The notes below the pieces were generated by a model that worked only from the letters and a program-made list of their open reading frames with translations, did no database searches and was not told the DNA's origin. A program made the position numbers and the translations under genes. Shown here piece after piece: positions 7,447-14,862 of a DNA stretch of 64,000 nt; the first letter of the stretch is position 1; every line of letters starts with the position of its first letter. The DNA is from VRUE01 sp963704505 (GTDB taxonomy: Bacteria; Actinomycetota; Thermoleophilia; Solirubrobacterales; 70-9). Location: assembly GCA_963704505.1 (NCBI GenBank), contig OY969912.1, positions 186,001 through 250,000 on the forward strand. The letters run 5' to 3'.

Positions 7447-8550
7447 ATGAGCGACGTCTTGAGCAAGGTCGGCGAGGGCTTGGAACAGGCCTTCCTCATG
7501 GCCTATGAGGTCTGGTGGGCGCTGGTCCTGGGCTTCGCGATCTCCGCGATCGTGCAGGCGTGGGTCCCGCGGGAGCGGATCCAGTCCGCGCTCTCGGGCG
7601 CCGGGCCGGGGCCGCTGGCCAAGGCGACCGGTCTCGGGGCCGCCTCCTCCTCCTGCTCCTACGCGGCGATCGCGATCGGCAAGTCGCTGTTCCAGAAGGG
7701 GGCGTCGGCGACGACGATGCTCGCCTTTCAGTTCGCCTCGACGAATCTGGTCTGGGAGCTCGGCCTCGTCCTCTGGGTGCTGCTCGGCTGGCAGTTCACC
7801 CTCGCCGAGTACCTCGGTGGGATCCTGATGATCGTGATGATGGCGGCGATGCTGCGGGTCTTCGTCTCACCGAAGCTCGAGCGCGCCGCCCGCCGCCACG
7901 CCCAGGACGCCGACGCGGGCCACCATCACCATCACACCGCCGGCGAGCAGCTGAGCTGGCGCCGCCGGCTCAGCTCCCGCGCCGCCTGGTCAGACGTTGC
8001 CGACAACTTCTGCGGGGACTGGCAGATGCTCTGGAAGGAGATCGCGCTCGGCTTCCTGCTCGCCGGCTTCATCGGCCTGCTCGGCGACGACTTCTTCAAC
8101 AGCCTGTTCATCGAGGACGCGCCGCCGGTCGTCGTCGCCATCGAGAACGTCCTCGTCGGCCCGCTGATCGCTGTCCTCAGCTTCGTCTGCTCGGTCGGCA
8201 ACATCCCCCTCGCCGCCGTGCTGTGGTCGGGCGGGATCAGCTTCGCGGGGGTATTGGCGTTCATCTTCGCCGACCTGATCGTGCTGCCGATCGTCCTTGC
8301 CTACCGGAAGTACTACGGCACCGGGTTCGCGCTCAGGATCACGGCGCTGATGTTCGTGACGATGGTGATCGCGGCGCTGGTGGTCGACGGCCTGTTCGGC
8401 GCCGCCGGCCTGATCCCCAGTGCTCGACCGAGCCGAGCTGACATCTTCGGCTCGGTCGAGCTCGACTACAAGCTTTTCCTCAACGCAGTCGGCCTGCTCG
8501 TCTTCGCGGCACTGTTCACTCTGAGCCGCGCGCGTCGACGCCTCGGCTAG
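7447..8550 (+). CDS. DUF318/ArsP-like permease with a His-rich loop
   Basis: A 367-residue integral membrane protein with roughly eight hydrophobic helices in two halves. The segment GLGAASSSCSYAAIAIGKSL contains the small-residue/Cys motif typical of the YraQ/DUF318 permease family, which includes ArsP organoarsenical exporters. A second such motif, SFVCSVGNIPLAAVLWSGG, lies in the second half. A cytosolic linker near residue 158-164 has five consecutive histidines (AGHHHHHTAG), plausibly metal-binding. The ribosome site GGGAG precedes the ATG. Divergence from csoR and the shared operator suggest metal- or persulfide-responsive expression, but the transported species is not known. Confidence 0.84.
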   Translation: MSDVLSKVGEGLEQAFLMAYEVWWALVLGFAISAIVQAWVPRERIQSALSGAGPGPLAKATGLGAASSSCSYAAIAIGKSLFQKGASATTMLAFQFASTNLVWELGLVLWVLLGWQFTLAEYLGGILMIVMMAAMLRVFVSPKLERAARRHAQDADAGHHHHHTAGEQLSWRRRLSSRAAWSDVADNFCGDWQMLWKEIALGFLLAGFIGLLGDDFFNSLFIEDAPPVVVAIENVLVGPLIAVLSFVCSVGNIPLAAVLWSGGISFAGVLAFIFADLIVLPIVLAYRKYYGTGFALRITALMFVTMVIAALVVDGLFGAAGLIPSARPSRADIFGSVELDYKLFLNAVGLLVFAALFTLSRARRRLG

Positions 8551-8843
8551 CGCCGGCGTTTTTTCGTCGCTTTTGCTTTGGCGCGAGTTTTCGTTTTTTT
8601 CGCTGCTTTGGTTTTTTTCGTCGCTTTGGCTTTGGTTTTCGCTTTGGCTTTTTTGGCTTTCGCTTTTACTTTTTTCGCGACTTTGGTTTTTTTCGTTTTG
8701 GCTTTGGTCGCTTTTTTGGCGACTTTGGCTTTCGTGCGTTTCGCCGTTTTCGTCACTTTTGCTTTCGCGCGTTTGGCTTTTTTGGCCGTTTTCGCTTTTA
8801 CTTTTTTCGCTGCTTTTTTTGCTGGTTTTTTTCGTGCCGCCAT
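8547..8843 (-). CDS. Lysine/alanine-rich histone-H1-like protein
   Basis: A 98-residue protein consisting almost only of Lys, Ala, Thr, Val and Arg in repeats such as KKAKAKT and AKKTKA. It has no hydrophobic core and resembles the C-terminal tails of histone H1 and bacterial HC1/AlgP-like nucleoid proteins. It presumably binds DNA or RNA by charge. A strong GGAGG lies before the ATG at 8843. Lysines are written mainly as AAA rather than the AAG expected in such GC-rich DNA, giving a conspicuously T-rich plus strand. Its stop overlaps the permease stop by 4 bases (convergent genes). Confidence 0.8.
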   Translation of the reverse strand: MAARKKPAKKAAKKVKAKTAKKAKRAKAKVTKTAKRTKAKVAKKATKAKTKKTKVAKKVKAKAKKAKAKTKAKATKKTKAAKKTKTRAKAKATKKRRR

Positions 8844-8980
8844 ATCGATCCTCCATCCGCTTTTGACAGGCCGTACTGCACAGGCCGGGCGACCGTACCA
8901 GCGGGGTCAGCCGCTCCCGGGTGGTCACCGACCGCACCCCTGTTTTTCGACCCCGCGACGCGACCGTTTACGGTGGCGCC

Positions 8981-9409
8981 ATGGCGGAAGTCGTGACAGG
9001 GAAGAGTGTCTCCGGGGACGGCCTCGAGCAGGTCGCGTTCGCAGCCGACCCGGCCGAGGCGGGGATGATCCAGGGGCTGCTCGAGGGCGCCGAGATCCCC
9101 AGCCTCCTGCGGCCGACGGGGGTGGACGGGCGCTCAATAAACCAGGGGCTTCTGGCGCCGGGCCCGCAGAGGGTGTTCGTCAACGCCGGCCAGGCCGACG
9201 CCGCCCGCAGGCTGCTGACCGACACGCTGGTTGAAGAAGAACAGGACGCGGCCCCGGAAATCGCCAACGCGAGGCACCTGGATGAAGCGGCCGGTCGGAG
9301 GACGCCGCGCCACTACGGCGTGATCGGCGCCTACGCGCGGAGCATTCTCTTCGCGCTCGTCGCCTTCGGGGTCGTCTTCGGAGTCTTCCTGCTGCTTCGC
9401 GCGATTTGA
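8981..9409 (+). CDS. DUF2007-like protein with a C-terminal membrane helix
   Basis: A 142-residue protein. The soluble part (EQVAFAADPAEAGMIQGLLE, then PQRVFVNAGQADAARRLL) matches the 'putative signal transducing' DUF2007 pattern, in which a small alpha-beta domain shows a shift-and-hinge sequence V-x-x-x-x-A-x-x-A-x-x-L. One hydrophobic helix at the end (SILFALVAFGVVFGVFLLL) anchors it in the membrane. The ATG at 8981 has no clear ribosome site, so a leaderless or short-leader message is possible. Function unknown. Confidence 0.7.
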   Translation: MAEVVTGKSVSGDGLEQVAFAADPAEAGMIQGLLEGAEIPSLLRPTGVDGRSINQGLLAPGPQRVFVNAGQADAARRLLTDTLVEEEQDAAPEIANARHLDEAAGRRTPRHYGVIGAYARSILFALVAFGVVFGVFLLLRAI

Positions 9410-9437
9410 GGGCGGCCGCGCCGAGCCTGCCCTGGAA

Positions 9438-9486
9438 CGCAAACGGCCCGGAGGAGCTTGGGAAAACTCCTCCGGGCCTGTTTGCG
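9438..9486. other. Long near-perfect hairpin (terminator or RNA element)
   Basis: Bases 9438-9456 (CGCAAACGGCCCGGAGGAG) pair with 9467-9486 with a single bulged T, leaving a ten-base loop CTTGGGAAAA. A 19-bp GC-rich stem is far stronger than chance. No T-run follows on either strand, so it may be a U-less actinobacterial terminator for the 8981-9409 gene or part of a structured RNA transcribed from the orphan minus-strand promoter at 9579-9607. Confidence 0.7.
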
Positions 9487-9578
9487 AATCTGGGACACGT
9501 GCCGCACAGGGAATGAACGGGACGGCCCCGGCTGGCCACCAGCTTTGAGTGCGTGGTTAGACGCCTCTCGCTTTCGAA

Positions 9579-9607
9579 ATTAGAACATCCGCATACCGAT
9601 TTGTCAA
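9579..9607 (-). promoter_or_regulatory. Orphan TTGACA-17-TCTAAT promoter with TetR-type operator (site A)
   Basis: On the minus strand TTGACA (9602-9607) is followed after exactly 17 bases by TCTAAT (9579-9584). The 16-base element AGAACATCCGCATACC (plus strand 9582-9597) covers the spacer and the end of the -10 box. Four other promoters in the window have the same architecture. Transcription would run toward the 9438-9486 hairpin, and no convincing protein gene lies in between. Confidence 0.7.
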
Positions 9608-9670
9608 CCGGATTAGTGGATTTGCCCAGTTAACGGTCATTTAAGGCCGACACAGCAATACCGAGTGCTT

Positions 9671-10174
9671 TCAATTGGCCGGATCCGATGACCAGCGTCG
9701 CGCCTCGTCGAATCCGACGTAAGGCATCAGGGCCAGCTGGATCAGGTCGGGGGCCGACTCGCCGAGGCGATCGAGCGAGTCGGTGCGCACCCGCTCGCCG
9801 ACCACGGACGCGATCGCCCCGACCAGGGCGCCGTCGCTCGACCCCGGCAGGCGCTCGCCGGGCGCCGCGTCGGTCAGCATTCGGGTGAAGCGGCCGATCA
9901 TCTCCGTGTAGACCTCGGCACCACCGGCGCCGGAGTGGCGCGAATCGAGCATCAGGGTGCGGGCCGCGACGGGATTCTGCGCACTGAAGCCGAGCGCCGC
10001 GCGGATTCCGCCGGCGACCCTCGCCTGCCACTCGGAGCCCTGCTCGCAGGTCCGGCCGACCGCCGCTTCGAGCGCCGTCAGGCTGGCGTCGAAACCGACG
10101 GGTTCCCCCGCGATCCGCCGCCGGCCCCCGGCGGCTGCGTCTCCTGCCGGGCTGTCTCCCGCGTCTTCTCTCAC
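9671..10174 (-). CDS. TetR-family C-terminal domain without the HTH (possible remnant)
   Basis: From the GTG at 10174 the product is 167 residues. The ending APDLIQLALMPYVGFDEARR matches the ligand-binding C-terminus of the TetR protein at 34137-34820 (APELAQIMLTPYIGVEEAQR), and the helix pattern before it fits as well. There is no DNA-binding helix-turn-helix, which in TetR proteins occupies the first 50 or so residues; upstream sequence to 10308 does not encode one in any frame. The gene has an intact regulated promoter whose predicted start point is only about 4 bases before the GTG, so the message would be nearly leaderless. It may be a dominant-negative partner for another TetR or a decaying gene. 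Confidence 0.65.
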   Translation of the reverse strand: MREDAGDSPAGDAAAGGRRRIAGEPVGFDASLTALEAAVGRTCEQGSEWQARVAGGIRAALGFSAQNPVAARTLMLDSRHSGAGGAEVYTEMIGRFTRMLTDAAPGERLPGSSDGALVGAIASVVGERVRTDSLDRLGESAPDLIQLALMPYVGFDEARRWSSDPAN

Positions 10175-10184
10175 CCCGCGAACG

Positions 10185-10213
10185 ATAAGAACATATACGG
10201 ACCACAGTGTCAA
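10185..10213 (-). promoter_or_regulatory. TTGACA-17-TCTTAT promoter with TetR-type operator (site B)
   Basis: TTGACA lies at 10208-10213 and TCTTAT at 10185-10190, with a 17-base spacer. The operator-like 16-mer is AGAACATATACGGACC (plus strand 10188-10203). It reads directly into the HTH-less TetR gene. Confidence 0.75.
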
Positions 10214-10307
10214 GCAAATATTGGCTGGTCAGCCGAGCACTCCCCTTTCAGGCGCGAAAAGGTGACCCAAGCAGGACGTCACGACCGTACCGGGAGGATC
10301 TCCTTCG

Positions 10308-11090
10308 CTACTGCGCGCGGCAGCCGCGGACCGATTCGGCGGTGAGTTCGTCGCCATCGGCGAACGAGTACGTGGCGCGGGCGAAGGAGAGGAAGCCGGC
10401 GGTGAACTGCTGGGGAACCGGGCAGGAGGCGTTGAGGTAGCTATGCCGGGTGCCGTCGAAAAGGAAGTTCCTGCCGACGCGAACGTGAAAGCTGGCGACG
10501 TGCGGCCAGGTGCCGACCGCGCGCCTGATCGTCGTCACCAACACGGTTTTGAAGGCGCCCTTGCTGCGGTGGACGACGAAGGGGATGACGAAGGAGACGG
10601 GCGGGCGGCTCGTGTAGGCGTGGATCAGGACCGCTCGGCGGCCCACCTTGGTGCGGCCGTTGAAGGCGAGGAGGTTGGCGCTGATCGGGAACGGCGACTG
10701 GCCCGGGATGAAGATTTTCGCGCTCAGGTGGCCCTTGCCGACGAGCGATGGCCCGCAGCGTTCGGCGGCCTGATAGCTGGCCGTTCCGCGCAGGCGCCCC
10801 TGGGGGCAGACCGGGAGGCCGTGCGCGTCGAGCCGTCCGCGCCAGCCGAGTTCAAGTTTCAGCCTGTTCACCCTCGGCAGGGGGGATTCGTCGGCGGTCT
10901 GCACGCCGCCGGCGAGGCTCACAGCGACCGGTGCCTTTTCGTTCCGGGGCAGCATGCGGGGGCTGATCCCGCCGCGCAGCGAGACGATCAGGTTGCCGGT
11001 CTGGGCGCGCTCCGCCCCGGCCTGCCCGGCGAAGACGACGGACGCCGCCACGAGCAGGACGATGAGCGCCGAGCGCCTCGCGCTCCTCAT
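10308..11090 (-). CDS. Small secreted protein of the 'GNLIVSL' family (island 1 copy)
   Basis: A 260-residue protein with an N-terminal signal peptide (SALIVLLVAASVVFAGQAGA) and a mature part starting AERAQTGNLIVSLRGGISP. It contains LPVCPQGRL, an internal Cys, and the C-terminal pattern LNASCPVPQQFTAGFLSFAR ending VRGCRAQ, suggesting disulfide-stabilised beta structure. The gene at 35054-35863 is a clear full-length paralogue and that at 52557-53342 a more distant one. It starts 1 base after the stop of the small secreted gene upstream, at the end of island 1. Exported; function unknown. Confidence 0.82.
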   Translation of the reverse strand: MRSARRSALIVLLVAASVVFAGQAGAERAQTGNLIVSLRGGISPRMLPRNEKAPVAVSLAGGVQTADESPLPRVNRLKLELGWRGRLDAHGLPVCPQGRLRGTASYQAAERCGPSLVGKGHLSAKIFIPGQSPFPISANLLAFNGRTKVGRRAVLIHAYTSRPPVSFVIPFVVHRSKGAFKTVLVTTIRRAVGTWPHVASFHVRVGRNFLFDGTRHSYLNASCPVPQQFTAGFLSFARATYSFADGDELTAESVRGCRAQ

Positions 11091-11091
11091 T

Positions 11092-11623
11092 TCAAAAGCC
11101 GTACCTCGAGAATTTGAAGCTGCAGTAGTTGAAGCCGAATTCGAGCGTGACGTTGTTGGCGAGATTCCCGTTGTGGATGAACCGGGCCGTCAGCCGCTGC
11201 GCCTTGATCGTGTGGTCGTGGCGCAGCTGGCCGGCGATCTGCGTGAGGTAGTCCTGCTGCCGACCGAGGTAGACGAACCATTCCTTCAGCTTGCCGGTGT
11301 CGGCGCTGGGCCGGGAGACCTTGGAGATTTTGTCGATCGTGCCGCCGAAGATCCGCGACGCCTTGGTGAATTTCTGCGCGGCGATCGGGATCCGGCTCGG
11401 CGTGTGGACGTCGTCGCGGACGCCTTTCATCGCCTTCTGCGTTTCTTCGGCCCGCGGCTTGCAGATTCCCTCCAGCGCCCCGACGTATTCGGGTCGGGTC
11501 AGACTGGGTGCCTTCGGCGGGCGTCGCGACCGGCGCAGGGGCTTCGGCCGCCGTCGCGGCGCCGCTCGCTGCAAGTGCGATTAAAAGGGCCACTGCCCCG
11601 ATACGCCAAACGATTCGGCCCAT
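11092..11623 (-). pseudogene. Small secreted protein, frame broken just after the signal peptide
   Basis: One frame gives a clean signal peptide (MGRIVWRIGAVALLIALAAS, then GAATAAEAPAP). A second frame, offset by one base, gives a coherent mature protein from SLTRPEYVGALEGICKPRAE to the stop at 11092, including NLANNVTLEFGFNYCSFKFS. Joining them needs a single-base shift somewhere around 11510-11560. Both parts together would make about 177 residues. Either the gene is truly frameshifted or the read has an indel; a second gene in this window (25326-29547) shows the same defect at the same relative place. It lies upstream of and nearly touching the GNLIVSL gene. Confidence 0.7.
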
Positions 11624-11711
11624 TCCCCAAGTCACCTCGTATGCAACCCGATAACGCCCGACTAAGCGCGGTACTCGATGTCAGACATTAGCGTTTCCAT
11701 GGCCATCCGGC

Positions 11712-11727
11712 GGTACATATATGTTCC
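11712..11727. promoter_or_regulatory. Near-perfect palindrome resembling the shared operator (site G)
   Basis: The 16-mer GGTACATATATGTTCC differs from its own reverse complement at one symmetric pair only. Read on the minus strand as GGAACATATATGTACC it matches site B in 13 of 16 positions. It lies in the 130-base gap between the MMPL gene and the small secreted genes and lacks a TTGACA box, so it may be a free operator. Confidence 0.5.
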
Positions 11728-11765
11728 GAGATGGGACCTTGCAGGCCGCCCAAACGTGTCCCGTC

Positions 11766-14700
11766 CTAGCCCGGAAGCAGGCGCGCCAGCCAGGCCGGTG
11801 TGCGCCAGACGCGGTCGCCGACCAGCAGCATCAGGGCCGGCAGCAGGACGATCCGCACCACGGTGGCATCGAGCACGATCGCGACGGTGAGGCCGACACC
11901 CATCTGCGAGACGGTGGCGACCGGTGCCACGGCGAAGGAAATGAAGACCGCCGCCATGATCGCCGCCGCCCCGGTGATCACCCCCGCCGTCTTCTCGAGG
12001 CCGAAGGTGATCGCGGCCCGGTGGTCGCCGTCGCGGACGTAGCTCTCGCGCATGCGGGCGAGCAGGAACACGGCGTAATCGATCGAGAGGCCGAAGGTGA
12101 CGCCGAAGATCGCCGCCGCCCCCACCGTGTCTATATATGGGTGCCCGCCGAGCGGGTAGCCCTCAGGGATCCGGCAGACCAGCGCCATCACCCCGATCGC
12201 CGCCGCCACCGAGGCGAGATTGAGCCCCACTGCGATCGCCGCGAGCAGGGGTGCCCTGAGGATGAGGAGGAGCATCAGGAAGCAGGCGATGACGACGGCG
12301 CCGACGACCAGCGGGATCCGCGCCCGGGTCACCGAGCCGTAGTCGTTGACCGTCGCGGCGCCGCCGCCGACGCCGGTCTGAAGCCCCGACTCACGGGAGA
12401 TCAGGGCCGCGTCGTCCTCCAGGCGGTCGCCGATCTGCCGCGACTCGGCGGTGTTGAGGCCGTGGTCGGAGATGATCAGCATCCGCGCCGCCTGCCCACC
12501 ACCTGTGACGCTGACGGCCTCGCCGGCCAGCGCTCGCCGTCGGGGCGAGGCGCCTTCGAGGGCGGAGAGGACGAAGTAGCCGGAGTCGAAGAGGCCGGGT
12601 GAGCTGCGGTGCAGGCGGCGGGCGCCGCTGACCAGCGGCGCGGCAACCGCCGAGACCCGCACGCTCGATCGGCGCAGCCCCGCTTCCAGCGGCCGTGACT
12701 GCTGGAAGCCTTCGGAGAGCCCGCGCTGGAGGGCGCCGGCGCCGCCTTCGAGCGCCGCCAGGCCGTCGGCGAGCCGCCCGGCGCCCGAGCCCAGCCGGGT
12801 GAGGCCGGAGGTGAGCCCCTGCGAGGCGCCCTGGAGCTGCCCCACGCCGCGTTCGAGCCGGCCGCCGCCGGAGACGATCCTGTTGAGGCCGCCGTTCACC
12901 GTGTTGGCGAGCGCGCCCAGCCGCTTCACTTCGTTGCGGATCGAGGAGAGCGCCCGCGCCAGTGTCCGGGCCTGCCTCGACTGCTGCACCAGCGCGGGGT
13001 CTTCGGCGGCGGCGCCCGCCAGTTCGGTGGCGAGACGGCGCGCCCGCTTGAGCCCGTTGCGGCGGGTCGAGGAGAGCAGGGAGCGCATTTCGAGCGAGAG
13101 CGAGAGCGAGCCGACGGCCGTCTTGCGCTGCGCCTGGGCGAGTTCCTTCGAGCCGTCGGCGAGCCGGCCGATCCCATCGCTTGCCTGTTCGCCGCCGGCC
13201 GCGGCCCTTTCGAGCCCGTCGGCGAGCAACCCGGCGCCCTCGCGGGCCCGCGAGGTCCCGGCGCCGAGCAACGCACTCCCGGCGGCCCCCTTTGCCAGGC
13301 CGCCGCGCAGCTGGGTCACCGCGCGCGCGGCTTTTCGCAGGCCGGGGCCCAGGTGGGCCAGGCCGCCGACCCCGTCGGGGCCTTCGTCCGTCAACGTCGT
13401 CCCCAGTTCGCGCAGCGGCTTGGTGCCCTGGGCGACCGCCGCCGGGCCGATCACCGCCCGGATCCCCGGCTGGGCCGCGATCCGGCGCTGCCAGCGGCTC
13501 AACAGGCGCAGTCGCTCAGGGGTCGTGATCGGCCCTTCGGGCGCCGCGGCGACGAGGACGAACGGCGCTTCCCAGCCGGGGCCGACGGCCTCGTCGATCG
13601 CTTCCGCGCTCTTGCGCGCCTGGTTCGAAGAGGGCAGCTCGTCGATCCCGGGCGCCGAGGTGGTCAGGGCCAGCGCCGGGGCGGCGAGCAGGGCGATCGG
13701 GACCGCGATCGCCAAGGCGGCGGCGCCGGGACGGCGCAGCACAGAGGCGGCGAGGCCGGCGACCCTGGCCTTCGACTCCTGCCCCCCGCCGCGCCTGCCG
13801 ATCGCGCCGGCGTTGACCCGCTCGCCGAGCAAGCCGAGCAGGCCGGGCAGGGCGCCGACCGCGACGAGGACGCTGAGGATGGTCGCGACCGCGACCGTGA
13901 CTGCCAGCGAGAGCAGTAGAGACCCGGGCTGGACGTAGGCGGAGAGGGCGAGCGCCGCGAGCAGGGTCGAGCCGGCGAAGAGGGTCGTGCGCCCGGCGGT
14001 GCGGCGGGCGATCGCCGCGGCGGCGCGGGGGTCCCTGCCGGCCGCGAGCTCCTCACGGAACCGCGAGACGATCAGCAGCGAGTAATCGACGCCGAGCGCC
14101 AGGCCCATCATCGTGCAGACCACGAGCGAGATCGCGTCGACGGTCATCACCGAGGTGAGCAGGGCGAGGACACCGCGCCCGGCGAGCACCGTCAGAGCAC
14201 CGAAGACGAGCGGGATCGCCGCGGCGACGGCGGAGCGGAAGACGAGCAGGAGGACGAGCAGGACGAGCGGGATCGCCAACAGCTCGGCACGCTCGGTCGA
14301 GTCCACCGTTTCTTCCTGGAGCGCCCTCGAGACCGAGGCGAACCCCGACTGGGTCGCCCGCAGCGGCGGGTGGACGTTCTGCTCCAGGACCCCTTCGAGT
14401 TCGGGGACGGTGTCGCTCATCGCGGTCGCCAGCGGCACGTGGTAGTCGACGATCACCAGCGCGTTGCGCCGGTCGGGCCGCAGGGCGGCAACCGTGCCCC
14501 GGTCCCAGGGCGAGATCACCGTCGCCTTGGGGGTGTGGCGCAGGGCGCGGACGAGAGGCGGCCCCTGTCGTTCGATCGCCGCGGCCGGGCCGCTGAGCAG
14601 GACCGCGAACTGGCTGGCGTGGCCGAAGTGCGCTTCGGCGAGCGCTTCGCCCTTCGCCGACCCGGTTCCGTCGATCGTCAACGACAGCGGGTCGAGCTTG

Positions 14701-14786
14701 TCTTCGACCCCGAGCCCGTAAATGCCGAGCGCGACACAACCCGCGAGCACGGCGAGCATCGCCGCCGTCGCTGAGCGCACCCTCAC
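11766..14786 (-). CDS. MMPL/RND-family membrane transporter
   Basis: A 1006-residue protein starting with GTG. It has the MMPL layout: one N-terminal helix (AAMLAVLAGCVALGIYGLGV), a first extracytoplasmic domain, a helix cluster with the RND motif GLALGVDYSLLIVSRFREEL, a long second extracytoplasmic domain (about residues 385-760), and a second helix cluster with GVTFGLSIDYAVFLLARMRE. Paired Asp-Tyr residues in these motifs form the proton relay of the family. The second domain contains a long coiled-coil-like stretch of L/G/A heptads. MMPL proteins export lipids or other envelope molecules. It lies 76 bases after the AGGHPDL gene and may be the export or envelope component of island 1; island 2 has no counterpart. 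Confidence 0.88.
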   Translation of the reverse strand: MRVRSATAAMLAVLAGCVALGIYGLGVEDKLDPLSLTIDGTGSAKGEALAEAHFGHASQFAVLLSGPAAAIERQGPPLVRALRHTPKATVISPWDRGTVAALRPDRRNALVIVDYHVPLATAMSDTVPELEGVLEQNVHPPLRATQSGFASVSRALQEETVDSTERAELLAIPLVLLVLLLVFRSAVAAAIPLVFGALTVLAGRGVLALLTSVMTVDAISLVVCTMMGLALGVDYSLLIVSRFREELAAGRDPRAAAAIARRTAGRTTLFAGSTLLAALALSAYVQPGSLLLSLAVTVAVATILSVLVAVGALPGLLGLLGERVNAGAIGRRGGGQESKARVAGLAASVLRRPGAAALAIAVPIALLAAPALALTTSAPGIDELPSSNQARKSAEAIDEAVGPGWEAPFVLVAAAPEGPITTPERLRLLSRWQRRIAAQPGIRAVIGPAAVAQGTKPLRELGTTLTDEGPDGVGGLAHLGPGLRKAARAVTQLRGGLAKGAAGSALLGAGTSRAREGAGLLADGLERAAAGGEQASDGIGRLADGSKELAQAQRKTAVGSLSLSLEMRSLLSSTRRNGLKRARRLATELAGAAAEDPALVQQSRQARTLARALSSIRNEVKRLGALANTVNGGLNRIVSGGGRLERGVGQLQGASQGLTSGLTRLGSGAGRLADGLAALEGGAGALQRGLSEGFQQSRPLEAGLRRSSVRVSAVAAPLVSGARRLHRSSPGLFDSGYFVLSALEGASPRRRALAGEAVSVTGGGQAARMLIISDHGLNTAESRQIGDRLEDDAALISRESGLQTGVGGGAATVNDYGSVTRARIPLVVGAVVIACFLMLLLILRAPLLAAIAVGLNLASVAAAIGVMALVCRIPEGYPLGGHPYIDTVGAAAIFGVTFGLSIDYAVFLLARMRESYVRDGDHRAAITFGLEKTAGVITGAAAIMAAVFISFAVAPVATVSQMGVGLTVAIVLDATVVRIVLLPALMLLVGDRVWRTPAWLARLLPG

Positions 14787-14862
14787 TGACGAGAACCCTG
14801 AATCGTCACCCCGGGGATTTTCTCAGGCGGACGGGCGGCTTGGAACGCCGACGTACCGCAAC

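Noticed and set aside
8551..8840. T-rich stretch that could be read as a terminator or AT-rich foreign island
   Set aside because: It is the AAA-lysine coding sequence of the histone-like protein, with a ribosome site and an intact frame.
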